A stretch of 18,941 bases of DNA from positions 1 through 18,941 of the forward strand of contig JBLIBC010000019.1 in the NCBI GenBank assembly GCA_047632015.1. The letters are read 5' to 3'. Made by a program: the position numbers and the translations under genes. The notes under the pieces are model-generated. The model did no database searches. It had not been told where the DNA came from and saw nothing but the letters and a program-made list of their open reading frames with translations. Below are positions 7,401 to 15,630 of this stretch, piece after piece; position 1 is the first letter of the stretch; every line of letters starts with the position of its first letter. Origin of the DNA: JBLIAZ01 sp047632015. Lineage in GTDB: Bacteria; Bacteroidota; Bacteroidia; Flavobacteriales_C; GCA-002722245.

Positions 7401-8189
7401 ATGGGTTTCATAAAATTTATTTTCAGCAAGGCATTTGTCATCAACATGGCTATTGCTTTGATTTTAATCATCGTCGGGTATTTTGTATTAGACAATTACT
7501 TAACCAGTTACACTAGGAAAGGACAAGAGCTTCCAGTACCTGACGTAACCAAAGTTCACATTAATGAGCTACCTGAGTTGTTAGAAAAAAATGGATTTCG
7601 TTATGAGTTAATGGATTCAATTTGGGACCGGAATCAAAAAAAAGGTTTAGTAATTGAACAGCGTCCCAGGGCAGGGCAGTTAGTAAAACCAGGAAGGAAG
7701 GTTTACATCACTTTTAATGCTCGGGTAAACAAAAAAATAAAGTTTCACCTTGACAATGTCACAGGAGGTACTGTTAGGGCTGCAATGGAAAACTTGCAGA
7801 GCATAGATGTGCAAGTAGATAGTATTGAATACGTAGACTATGAGGATGATGACATGGTCTTGGGAATTAAAAGTTATGAAGGGGTTAAATTAAAAAATGA
7901 TCAATCAATCACAGCTGGAGCAAAATTAATATTGTTGGTGGGACAAACGGGGCAATTAAGTGTTAAAGTCCCGAAGGTAATTGGAAAAACATTAGATGAA
8001 GCAAAAAAAGAAATCATAGCTAATAACTTAAATGTTTCAGTAGCTGGAATGCCATACCATAATTGCGGCGATAAAGTTGACTCCACAAAAGCGACGATTA
8101 AAAGCCAAAGGCCAAGAGCATTTGAGGAAATTAAGTCAGGAAGCAGTGTTACTTTGTTTTATGATTGTGACACCATTAAAAAACCATAA
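7401..8189 (+). CDS. Membrane-anchored triple-PASTA-domain protein
   Basis: The 262-residue product has a short cytoplasmic N-terminus, one membrane segment (about 12-31) and three PASTA repeats on the periplasmic side, roughly 44-106, 111-181 and 188-256. Repeat 1 carries P-V-P-D-V with Q-R-P-R-A-G and V-K-P-G-R-K-V; repeat 3 carries V-P-K-V-I-G-K-T-L-D-E-A and S-Q-R-P-R-A, the standard PASTA signatures; repeat 2 is divergent. PASTA domains bind peptidoglycan stem peptides or muropeptides in kinases and penicillin-binding proteins. There is no kinase or transpeptidase domain here, so it is a binding or scaffold protein. Such PASTA-only genes beside ddl recur in Bacteroidota to my knowledge, often with rluD next; here rluD is absent and a SPOR gene follows five bases after the stop. 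Confidence 0.9.
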   Translation: MGFIKFIFSKAFVINMAIALILIIVGYFVLDNYLTSYTRKGQELPVPDVTKVHINELPELLEKNGFRYELMDSIWDRNQKKGLVIEQRPRAGQLVKPGRKVYITFNARVNKKIKFHLDNVTGGTVRAAMENLQSIDVQVDSIEYVDYEDDDMVLGIKSYEGVKLKNDQSITAGAKLILLVGQTGQLSVKVPKVIGKTLDEAKKEIIANNLNVSVAGMPYHNCGDKVDSTKATIKSQRPRAFEEIKSGSSVTLFYDCDTIKKP

Positions 8190-8194
8190 TTATA

Positions 8195-8749
8195 ATGGCA
8201 CAACTTATGTTTTCTTTGAATAAAATTACACTAATGAAAGCGTTGTTACTAGTAGCTGTTTTGTTTTCCCTTGGCGAATTGTCGGCTCAGGAAGACAGTT
8301 TAATTTACTCGTATGAAGTTGGTAAAATAGACAGTAATTTTGTTAACCCAAACGATAGTAATTACAAGCAGGATACCATTATCCCAGGAACTGTCAAGTA
8401 TTTTTATTCAGCTGATCTTGACAGTTTAGTTAATTTTCAAAACGCAGTAAATGTCAAAAATTGTCCTAAAACAGTAAAAGGGTTTAGGGTTCAAATTTAT
8501 TCATGTTCAGGAATTAATTGCCACGAAAAGGCGAACAAACACTTTAATCAGTTTTTAATTGCTTATCCTGAGATAGCTGCTGAAAAAATATGGGATCCAC
8601 CAAGTTATAAAGTAAGGGTTGGAAATTGCAGAAACCGATTTGAGGCCGAAAGAATTAAAAGCAAAATCAAAGAAGATTTTCCATTTATCTTTATCGTGTC
8701 AGACTTCATAGATTCACCATTCAAGACAGAATGCAAGGAAGCTGAATAA
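8195..8749 (+). CDS. Exported SPOR-like domain protein
   Basis: The 184-residue frame starts five bases after the PASTA gene. An inner ATG at 8234 (M-K-A-L-L-L-V-A-V-L-F) gives a more compact Sec signal peptide with cleavage after L-S-A; the first ATG would give a long n-region. Residues about 94-172 match the SPOR fold: G-F-R-V-Q-I-Y-S, a helix, Y-K-V-R-V-G-N-C-R-N-R-F-E-A-E, a second helix, and F-I-V-S at the end. SPOR domains bind glycan strands stripped of stem peptides and gather at division septa. The domain is preceded by an unstructured, Asp/Asn-rich linker. An unusual feature is the pair of cysteine-containing insertions (C-S-G-I-N-C and V-G-N-C), possibly a disulphide. Co-transcription with the PASTA gene is very likely. 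Confidence 0.82.
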   Translation: MAQLMFSLNKITLMKALLLVAVLFSLGELSAQEDSLIYSYEVGKIDSNFVNPNDSNYKQDTIIPGTVKYFYSADLDSLVNFQNAVNVKNCPKTVKGFRVQIYSCSGINCHEKANKHFNQFLIAYPEIAAEKIWDPPSYKVRVGNCRNRFEAERIKSKIKEDFPFIFIVSDFIDSPFKTECKEAE

Positions 8750-8830
8750 AGCTGTTCTAAAAACGAAAGGTAGCATTGAAATTATCGTAATCAAACTGTT
8801 GCATATAAGCATAGCTGTTTGAGTATTTCG

Positions 8831-8838
8831 TACCTTTG
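8831..8838 (+). promoter_or_regulatory. Candidate -7 box for the ABC-F gene
   Basis: TACCTTTG matches TAnnTTTG and lies 33 bases before the ATG at 8872, in the 122-base spacer after the SPOR gene. There is no TTG at 17-23 bases upstream, the nearest being 29 bases away. The spacing to the start codon is typical for a short leader. Confidence 0.4.
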
Positions 8839-8871
8839 CCCTGAAAATTTTCAAGACATTCAAACAAGGCC

Positions 8872-10773
8872 ATGGTTTCAGTAGACAATATTCGAATTTC
8901 CTTTAATGGAAACACTCTTTTTGACAAGGTTACGTTTCAAATAAAAGCTGGTCAGCGTGCTGGACTTATTGGAAAAAATGGAGCTGGAAAATCAACTTTA
9001 TTAAAGGCATTATCAGGCTCAGTGGACATTGATCACGGGCAAATCATTTTAGGCAAAAATGAAAGCTTAGGATATTTGAAACAAGACTTAGCCTTACAGG
9101 GTGAGTTGAGTGTAAGAAAAGAAGCTGAAAAAGCTTTTGAGGAGAGTTTACTTGCTAAACAAAAATTGGAAGATTTATCCGAAGAACTAACTGTGCGAAC
9201 AGATTACGAATCCGATGCTTATCAAGAACTGATTCAAGAGGTGAGTGATTTGGGAATGAAATTGGAAGTATTGGACGAAAGTAGTCAGGAGGGAAAAATT
9301 GAAAGAATACTAATGGGTTTGGGTTTCAAGCGAGAGGAACTTGATAAAAACATACAAGAATTTAGTGGTGGTTGGAGAATGAGGGTTGAATTAGCCAAAA
9401 TCTTATTGCAAGAACCTGCAGTACTATTATTGGATGAGCCTACCAATCACTTGGACATAGTCTCTATACAATGGCTAGAAAAATATTTAAGAAATTACAG
9501 TGGAATCATTGTGCTGATTTCACATGATCAGGAGTTTTTAAACCAGGTAACTAACAGAACTATTGAGATTGTAAATAAGGGAATCATGGACTTTAATGTT
9601 CCTTACTCTAAATACTTGGCTCAAAAAGAAATTCATTTTGAACAACTGAGAGCTTCCAAGGTGAACCAGGACAAAAAGTTGGAGGAAATGGAAAGGTTCA
9701 TTGACAGGTTCCGTGCTAAGGCTTCAAAATCCAACCAGGTACAGTCGAGGGTGAAGGCTTTGGAAAAAATTGAAAGAATTGTGGTGGAGGAGCACGAAGT
9801 AGCAGCGATGAAAATTAGGTTTCCAGAACCTCCAAGAGGAAGTAAACAAGTAGCCACTGTAACCAAAGTGAATAAAACATACGGTGAAAAGATAGTGTTA
9901 GACAACGTTGACCTAATAATCGGTCGTAATGAAAAGCTTGCATTTGTTGGGAAAAATGGAATGGGGAAATCCACATTGCTTAAAATAATAGTGGACGAAG
10001 TGCAAGCAACAAGTGGGGTTTCTGAACTTGGACAAAATACATCGCTGGGTTATTATGCCCAAAATCAAGCGGAGGAATTAGATTTAACTAAAACTGTTTT
10101 TAATACCATTGACGACATCGCTAAAGGTCCAGTGAGGTTAAAAATTAGAGATTTATTAGGATCATTTTTGTTCAGTGGTGAGGACATCGACAAAAAAGTG
10201 GCGGTTTTATCAGGTGGTGAAAAAGCGAGATTAGCATTGTGTAAACTCTTACTGGAACCATACAATTTATTAGTACTTGATGAACCGACTAACCACCTTG
10301 ATATATTGTCTAAGCAAATATTAAAGGATGCGTTGGTTAATTACAGTGGTACTATGATCGTAGTATCTCACGACAGGGAATTCTTAAGAGGACTCACGGA
10401 CAAAATCATAGAGTTCGGTGAAAGAAAGGTGAAAGAATTTGCTGGTGATATTGACTTTTTCTTGCAGCAAAAAAACCTGGATGAAATGTCGGAATTGGAT
10501 TTACAAAAAAAGACACCAAAGAAAAAAGCAAACAAGGATAAAAAGAAATCGAACCCTTCACCTGACAGACACAACCAGCAAGAAGAAAGAAAGATCAAAA
10601 ACAAAATTAGCAGTCTTGAATCTAAAATTGAAGAGTTAGAACTAAAGAAAGGCGAATTGGAAGTTAAAATTTCGGACCCTAAAAACAGCAATGATTTTAA
10701 ATTGTTCGAAGCTTATTCAGCTGCTGAAAAAGAACTAAGCATGGTGACTTCCGAATGGGAATCATTGATTTAG
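8872..10773 (+). CDS. ABC-F family ATPase (Uup/YheS-like)
   Basis: This 633-residue protein has two ABC ATPase domains on one chain and no membrane segment, the hallmark of ABC-F proteins that act on the ribosome rather than in transport. Domain 1: Walker A G-K-N-G-A-G-K-S-T at 34-42, signature F-S-G-G-W at 164-168, Walker B into D-E-P-T-N-H-L-D at 188-195, switch His218. Domain 2: G-K-N-G-M-G-K-S-T at 360-368, L-S-G-G-E at 446-450, D-E-P-T-N-H-L-D at 470-477, His500. The linker at about 242-320 is charged and helical, like the interdomain P-site tRNA interaction motif. A Lys-rich stretch (546-560) and a C-terminal coiled coil (about 567-633) resemble Uup. A resistance role cannot be excluded, but the long C-terminal coiled coil points to a housekeeping member. 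Confidence 0.93.
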   Translation: MVSVDNIRISFNGNTLFDKVTFQIKAGQRAGLIGKNGAGKSTLLKALSGSVDIDHGQIILGKNESLGYLKQDLALQGELSVRKEAEKAFEESLLAKQKLEDLSEELTVRTDYESDAYQELIQEVSDLGMKLEVLDESSQEGKIERILMGLGFKREELDKNIQEFSGGWRMRVELAKILLQEPAVLLLDEPTNHLDIVSIQWLEKYLRNYSGIIVLISHDQEFLNQVTNRTIEIVNKGIMDFNVPYSKYLAQKEIHFEQLRASKVNQDKKLEEMERFIDRFRAKASKSNQVQSRVKALEKIERIVVEEHEVAAMKIRFPEPPRGSKQVATVTKVNKTYGEKIVLDNVDLIIGRNEKLAFVGKNGMGKSTLLKIIVDEVQATSGVSELGQNTSLGYYAQNQAEELDLTKTVFNTIDDIAKGPVRLKIRDLLGSFLFSGEDIDKKVAVLSGGEKARLALCKLLLEPYNLLVLDEPTNHLDILSKQILKDALVNYSGTMIVVSHDREFLRGLTDKIIEFGERKVKEFAGDIDFFLQQKNLDEMSELDLQKKTPKKKANKDKKKSNPSPDRHNQQEERKIKNKISSLESKIEELELKKGELEVKISDPKNSNDFKLFEAYSAAEKELSMVTSEWESLI

Positions 10774-10830
10774 TAGCAGTAACTTGTTTAGAAAGGTAGG
10801 CTTATAATCCCTTATCTCGCTTTTGAGAAA

Positions 10831-11592
10831 TTAAATCAAATTGAATTTCTTAAACAGTGCTTGCTTATAGGATGCTCCCATTGGAATCTGCTTATTGACT
10901 GTCTCCAACTTAATGATTGCGTTTACATATTCGATCATATGGATCTTGTCCAAATTAACAATGAACGACCGATGTACTCTAGCAAAACTTTCTTTGGGAA
11001 GTTTTGACTCAATTTCCTTCATCGTACAATGCAAGGTGTACTTTTCTTTTTCTGTGTGAAAAATCACATAATCTTTAAGGGCTTCAACAAAAAATAAATC
11101 ATCTACATTGGTTTTTATAAACCTTGATTTGTTTTTTATAAAAATATATGGTTTACTGTTCTCTGAATTTGATACAATTGTTGCATAAGCATCAAGTTCC
11201 TTTTTTACTTTACTGTTGACCTTGTGTTTATGCAAAGCCATTTCTATGTTAGTTTTTAAATCCACCTCTTTGAAGGGCTTTAAAATATAACCGTAAGGCT
11301 CTGTGTTTTTTGCTTTTTCTAAAGTTTGATCATCCGCATATGCTGTTAAAAAAACCACCGGGATTTGATGGTGTTCTTTCACATAAGCTGAAACGTCTAT
11401 CCCCGTCATGTCACCTTTAATCATGATGTCCATCAATATGATGTCAGGCTTTTTCTTTTTACTCAGAAACTCTTTCGCTTTTTTACCTGATGAGGCTATC
11501 CCAAGCACTTCATATCCTAAACTAACTAATGATTGCTGAATATCCATTGCAACAATACTTTCGTCTTCTACTATCAGTACGTTTTTCTTCAT
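10831..11592 (-). CDS. LytTR-type response regulator
   Basis: The 253-residue protein has an N-terminal receiver domain (1-125) with E-D-E at 9-11, phospho-acceptor Asp55 in L-M-D-I-M, Thr83 and Lys105-Pro106, and a C-terminal LytTR DNA-binding domain (about 148-250) with F-V-E-A-L-K-D-Y-V and F-A-R-V-H-R-S-F-I-V-N. Between them is a short charged linker. LytTR regulators bind pairs of short direct repeats and usually activate transcription. It starts eight bases after the stop of the histidine kinase gene, so the two form a cognate pair in one transcript. The target genes cannot be read from the window; I see no obvious duplicated operator in front of the neighbouring genes. Confidence 0.93.
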   Translation of the reverse strand: MKKNVLIVEDESIVAMDIQQSLVSLGYEVLGIASSGKKAKEFLSKKKKPDIILMDIMIKGDMTGIDVSAYVKEHHQIPVVFLTAYADDQTLEKAKNTEPYGYILKPFKEVDLKTNIEMALHKHKVNSKVKKELDAYATIVSNSENSKPYIFIKNKSRFIKTNVDDLFFVEALKDYVIFHTEKEKYTLHCTMKEIESKLPKESFARVHRSFIVNLDKIHMIEYVNAIIKLETVNKQIPMGASYKQALFKKFNLI

Positions 11593-11600
11593 GTTTCGTG

Positions 11601-13448
11601 TTACGGTCTCTTGAAGTTAATAATAAACTTAGTACCGCCTTCATTTTTGTGTTGAATTTTTCCGTCAATTTGATCAACTAAGCCAATCACTAACTGCAAA
11701 CCAAGCGAGTTGGTTTTCTTGTAATTTATACTTTTTGGAATTCCCTTTCCGTCATCTTGAACAATTAAACAATGTCCCTTTTCTGTCGATTTTAAACTTA
11801 CAATGATTTTTCCACTGTCTTTATCGGAAAACGCATGCTTGAATGCATTAGATATTAATTCGTTTACAATTAATCCGCATGAAATTCCAGAATCTAAGGA
11901 CAATGACACATCGATCACTTGTAAATCTATGGTGATTTTTTTTGACTCAATTTGGTAGGAAAAGAGTAGGTTGTTGCACAGCGTCCTCAAATATTCTGAA
12001 AAATTTACTTGTGACAAATCATTAGATTGGTACAAACTTTCATGAATAAAAGCCATGGATTTTATCCTCGTTTGACAATCGCTAATAGCCATCAAAGCCT
12101 TTTCATCCTTAATATGAAAGGATTGTAACTTTAAAATACTGTTGATTACCTGTAAATTATTTTTAACCCGATGGTGTACTTCCCGAAGTAAAACTTCCTT
12201 TTGCTCTACACTTTCCCGAAGTTTAATTTCAGATTTTTTAAGCTCCGAAATATCTTTAATTACCCCAACTGTTCCTATAGTTTCTCCATCAATACTTATT
12301 AACCTTGAAGCTGAAACATAAGCCGAAAAAGGAACTCCTCGTTTTGTTCTGACGGTCATTTCACCAAGGAAACTACCGTTTTCCACTATTTTTTTAATTA
12401 ATTCGTCAGCGTCTTTCCGGCTATACAATAAGTACCACACTCCCCTACCGATGATTTCATCCGGGTCATACCCGAACATCTTGGATCCTGCATCATTGAA
12501 TTCAGTGATGTATCCTTTTTTGTCACAAGCTACTATAATATCCAAAGACGAATTAATAATACTTTCTGAATATTGTCTGGCTCCAGTTAATGCTTGTTGA
12601 ATTTTTTTTCGCTCCTCTATTTCATTTTTAAGAGCAACGTTTGTTCTCTCAGCGGTTTTGGCTCTGAGCTCTTCTCGCTGTGCTTTTTTACGCGCAGTAA
12701 TATCTCTGACAATTAGTTGAACAAACTCGTCTTCCCCTAATGAAAACCCACTTAAACTTACCTCTGCCTCAAATTGGCTTCCACCAAACTTGGTAAATAT
12801 CCACTCAAAAAACTGAGATTCCCCAGCCATGGATTTTTGTATCAGATAATGAAAATTTAAAACCGAATCTTCCCCGTTCATTTGCATGTCAGGCATAAAC
12901 TGATAAAGTTTTTTTCCTGAAATACCTGAATATCCCGGACTTTCAAACATGGATAATGTTTTTTCATTACAATCGATGATGCTTAAATCTTTTATAATAA
13001 AAATAGCATCGTTTGCTCTGGTAAATAGCAACCTGTGTTTTAATTCGCTTTGTTTTAACAAGTTCTCTGACTCAACTTCAAGGTCGATATTCCTTAACGT
13101 ATAGTAATTAAACCGTTGTCCTGATAGCTCTTTAATATATGCTTGTAATTCAACCCAAATGAAAGAGTCTGTCTTCTTTCTAAAAAGTCTAAATTGAATT
13201 TTTTGTTTACTTCGTTTTTTAAATAAGTTTTCTTGAAGTTTTTTAAATTTTGCCAAATCTCTTTCATGAAGATAATCTGACAATTGAAAACTAGCTCTGG
13301 ACAGTTCATCAAAAGAACCACCAACAATATTTTCAAGGGATTTGTTTAGAAAAACAGTTTTTTCTGTAGTGGATTCATCTACTTTAGTAAGGACAATTCC
13401 CTCTTCAATTTCATCAAGAAAAGTAAGTATGTCCCGGCGTAAATCCAT
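11601..13448 (-). CDS. PAS-domain sensor histidine kinase (HisKA_2 type), soluble
   Basis: The 615-residue kinase has no signal peptide or membrane segment, so it senses something inside the cell. Three PAS-like modules lie at about 8-122, 132-252 and 290-402, with a short charged helix at 253-290. The dimerisation/phospho-acceptor region is of the HisKA_2 kind: E-V-H-H-R-V-K-N-N-L-Q at 423-433, His426 the likely acceptor. The ATPase domain shows N-E-L-I-S-N-A-F-K-H-A-F at 529-540, D-D-G-K-G-I-P at 565-571 and G-L-Q-L at 583-586. Its partner is the LytTR regulator eight bases downstream. It begins 12 bases after the dihydroorotase stop, which places a two-component system in an operon with a pyrimidine gene; whether this has regulatory meaning is unknown. 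No haem- or flavin-binding residues could be assigned. Confidence 0.92.
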   Translation of the reverse strand: MDLRRDILTFLDEIEEGIVLTKVDESTTEKTVFLNKSLENIVGGSFDELSRASFQLSDYLHERDLAKFKKLQENLFKKRSKQKIQFRLFRKKTDSFIWVELQAYIKELSGQRFNYYTLRNIDLEVESENLLKQSELKHRLLFTRANDAIFIIKDLSIIDCNEKTLSMFESPGYSGISGKKLYQFMPDMQMNGEDSVLNFHYLIQKSMAGESQFFEWIFTKFGGSQFEAEVSLSGFSLGEDEFVQLIVRDITARKKAQREELRAKTAERTNVALKNEIEERKKIQQALTGARQYSESIINSSLDIIVACDKKGYITEFNDAGSKMFGYDPDEIIGRGVWYLLYSRKDADELIKKIVENGSFLGEMTVRTKRGVPFSAYVSASRLISIDGETIGTVGVIKDISELKKSEIKLRESVEQKEVLLREVHHRVKNNLQVINSILKLQSFHIKDEKALMAISDCQTRIKSMAFIHESLYQSNDLSQVNFSEYLRTLCNNLLFSYQIESKKITIDLQVIDVSLSLDSGISCGLIVNELISNAFKHAFSDKDSGKIIVSLKSTEKGHCLIVQDDGKGIPKSINYKKTNSLGLQLVIGLVDQIDGKIQHKNEGGTKFIINFKRP

Positions 13449-13460
13449 TTTTAATATATG

Positions 13461-14804
13461 CTATACATTAAATTTCAAACTTTGAGAGGCTGAACTTGTA
13501 TTCTCGATGACTTTGCCTTGGTCATACACTTTTTCACCATTCACAAAAGTAGTTTTGATTTTGGACGAAAAAGTAGTTCCCTCAAAAGGAGACCAGCCAC
13601 ATTTGTACAAAATATTATCTTTTGAAACCGTCCAAGGGTCGTTTAAATCAACCAGTACCAAATCAGCTTGATATCCTTTTTTAATGAATCCTCTGTTGTA
13701 TAACCTAAAACAATCAGCTGGTGCATGACATAGTTTTTCAACAGCTTTTTCAAGTTTTATTTTCCCATTTTTAACGAGTTCCAACATAGCTACTAACGCA
13801 TGCTGAACAAGAGGACCTCCTGAAGGAGCATTAAAATAACTGTTGTTTTTCTCTTCTTTGGTATGCGGAGCGTGATCAGTAGCAATGATGTCAATTTTAT
13901 CATCCAGTACACCTTGCATTATTGCGTCCCTATCACTTGCTTTTTTTACAGCTGGATTCCACTTAATATTTGTCCCATACTTGTCGTAATCTTCTTGTGA
14001 AAACCACAAGTGATGAATGCAAGCTTCAGCAGTAATGCGCTTGTCTTTCAAAGCGAGTTCATTTGAAAACAAATCCACTTCTTTAGCTGTCGAAATGTGT
14101 AATATATGCAACCTTGTATCGTGCTTTTTGGCAATTTCAACCGCTAATGAAGACGACAAATAACAAGCTTCGGCACTTCGGATTTCAGGATGAAACCTAA
14201 TGGGCAGATTTTCTCCGTATTTTTCTTTGTACAACGTTGTATTTGCTCTGATGGTTTTTTCATCCTCGCAATGAGTTGCTATTAGCAATTTGCTTTTTGA
14301 AAAAATATTGTCAAGCACACTTCGGTCATCTACTAACATGTTCCCAGTTGAGGATCCCATAAATATTTTGATACCTGGAACATCCTTAGGAGAAACAGCT
14401 AGCACCTCATCCATGTTTTCATTGGTGGCACCAAAAAAGAACCCATAATTAGCCTTTGAGTTTTTTGCTCCAATGGCCATCTTTTTCTCCCATTCTTCGT
14501 GTGTGGTAGTTTGAGGGTTTGTATTTGGCATTTCCATGAAACTGGTAATACCACCTGCAACTGCCGCTCTACTTTCAGTGTATATTTCACCTTTATGTGT
14601 TAAACCAGGCTCTCTGAAATGTACCTGATCATCTATTAATCCTGGAAGCAAATGCAATCCTGTAGCGTCAATAACATCCAGATTATCGTCATTAATTTCA
14701 TGACCTGTTGGAAAGACTTCTTTAATTTTATCATCCTCAATGAGGACGTTTAATTTTTCACTTTTCCCTTCGTTAACAACCGTTGCATTCTTGATGTAAA
14801 CCAT
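13461..14804 (-). CDS. pyrC: Dihydroorotase (amidohydrolase family), first metal His replaced by Gln
   Basis: The product, 447 residues from the ATG at 14804, is a cyclic amidohydrolase of the dihydroorotase/allantoinase branch, which closes carbamoyl-aspartate to dihydroorotate in pyrimidine synthesis. Motifs: D-D-Q-V-H-F-R-E-P-G at 58-67, G-I-K-I-F-M-G at 144-150 (Lys146, the usual carboxylated metal bridge), T-H-C-E-D at 177-181, H-I-L-H-I-S at 233-238 and A-T-D-H-A-P-H at 308-314 with catalytic Asp310. The metal motif is normally D-x-H-x-H; here the first His is Gln60 (codon CAG read directly). I recall the same Gln in other Bacteroidota sequences but cannot verify it. A TTG ten codons upstream could extend the frame but adds nothing family-like. 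The GT2 gene ends 42 bases before the start. Confidence 0.9.
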   Translation of the reverse strand: MVYIKNATVVNEGKSEKLNVLIEDDKIKEVFPTGHEINDDNLDVIDATGLHLLPGLIDDQVHFREPGLTHKGEIYTESRAAVAGGITSFMEMPNTNPQTTTHEEWEKKMAIGAKNSKANYGFFFGATNENMDEVLAVSPKDVPGIKIFMGSSTGNMLVDDRSVLDNIFSKSKLLIATHCEDEKTIRANTTLYKEKYGENLPIRFHPEIRSAEACYLSSSLAVEIAKKHDTRLHILHISTAKEVDLFSNELALKDKRITAEACIHHLWFSQEDYDKYGTNIKWNPAVKKASDRDAIMQGVLDDKIDIIATDHAPHTKEEKNNSYFNAPSGGPLVQHALVAMLELVKNGKIKLEKAVEKLCHAPADCFRLYNRGFIKKGYQADLVLVDLNDPWTVSKDNILYKCGWSPFEGTTFSSKIKTTFVNGEKVYDQGKVIENTSSASQSLKFNV

Positions 14805-14846
14805 GATGTATTCTGATAATTCTTGTGTTGACAATTCAGTATTGAA

Positions 14847-15578
14847 CTATCTTTTATATTTTTTGAACCAACTCCCTATTTTCATTTGAAGTACTCCTAA
14901 CACGGCCTCCTTAAAAATTCCACTGTGCATTTTTGAATTACCTTTTTGCCGATCAGTAAAAATAATAGGAACTTCTGTAAGTTTAAACCCGTACTTCCAA
15001 GCTGTGAACTTCATTTCAATTTGAAAGGCGTACCCTACAAATTTAATTTTTTCAAGCTCGATTGTTTCAAGTACTTTCCTTGTATAACATTTAAATCCAG
15101 CAGTAGAATCACGTACTGGCATCCTGGTAATCCAACGAACATACACTGAAGCAAAATAACTCATCAACACCCTGCTCATTGGCCAGTTGACAACATTTAC
15201 ACCTGTTACGTACCTGGAACCAATAGACATGTCTGCTCCGCCCTTCCTGCAAGCCTTCAGTAATAGTAATAAGTCATTTGGATTGTGAGAAAAATCAGCG
15301 TCCATTTCAAAAATGTACTCGTAGCCTTTTGGTAACGCCCAATTAAATCCATGAATGTAAGCTGTGCCTAAACCTAGTTTCCCTTTACGCTCTTGAATGA
15401 ACAAGCGTTCAGAATTGTCTTTCATCATTTTCTTTACAACATCAGCTGTACCGTCTGGTGAGCCGTCATCAACAATTAACACATGAAATGGTTCGTCTAA
15501 CAAAAATACTGCATCAATAATATCTTTGATATTATCAATTTCATTGTAAGTAGGGATTATTACTAAAGTCTTAGACAT
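14847..15578 (-). CDS. Polyprenol-phosphate mannosyltransferase-like GT2 enzyme (Dpm1 type)
   Basis: The 243-residue protein is a family 2 glycosyltransferase of the dolichol-phosphate-mannose synthase kind, which moves a sugar from a nucleotide donor to a polyprenyl phosphate at the inner face of the membrane. Visible motifs are I-P-T-Y-N-E at 8-13, V-D-D-G-S-P-D-G-T at 36-44, the metal-binding D-A-D near 93-95 followed by F-S-H-N-P, G-S-R-Y near 119, S-T-A-G-F-K-C-Y near 158-165, and F-x-D-R-x-K-G-x-S-K-M near 207-217. There is no C-terminal membrane pair, so it is the short catalytic form like human DPM1. Mannose is the usual sugar of the group, but the donor is not proved by sequence. It precedes pyrC, an arrangement I recall in Flavobacteriia. 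Confidence 0.9.
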   Translation of the reverse strand: MSKTLVIIPTYNEIDNIKDIIDAVFLLDEPFHVLIVDDGSPDGTADVVKKMMKDNSERLFIQERKGKLGLGTAYIHGFNWALPKGYEYIFEMDADFSHNPNDLLLLLKACRKGGADMSIGSRYVTGVNVVNWPMSRVLMSYFASVYVRWITRMPVRDSTAGFKCYTRKVLETIELEKIKFVGYAFQIEMKFTAWKYGFKLTEVPIIFTDRQKGNSKMHSGIFKEAVLGVLQMKIGSWFKKYKR

Positions 15579-15597
15579 GCAGTTATATATGTAGGAG

Positions 15598-15625
15598 AGT
15601 GAAGTTAACTAACTTCACTTTTTTT
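15598..15625 (+). terminator. Terminator-like hairpin facing the plus strand between two minus-strand genes
   Basis: AGTGAAGTT (15598-15606) pairs with AACTTCACT (15611-15619) around a four-base AACT loop, and a run of seven T (15619-15625) follows on the plus strand. On the minus strand the hairpin is preceded by the A-run and followed by CTCCTAC, so it lacks the U-run needed to stop transcripts of the hydrolase gene. It sits in the 52-base gap before the GT2 start. It would stop plus-strand (antisense) transcription, or act as a leader hairpin on the minus strand. Confidence 0.6.
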
Positions 15626-15630
15626 ACCAA

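Noticed and set aside
8872..10773. ABC-F protein as an antibiotic-resistance determinant.
   Set aside because: The long Uup-like C-terminal coiled coil and the chromosomal housekeeping setting favour an ordinary translation factor; nothing mobile is near.
10774..10830. Possible terminator between the convergent ABC-F and response regulator genes.
   Set aside because: Only a four-base TCTC/GAGA pairing without a T-run is visible; too weak to annotate.
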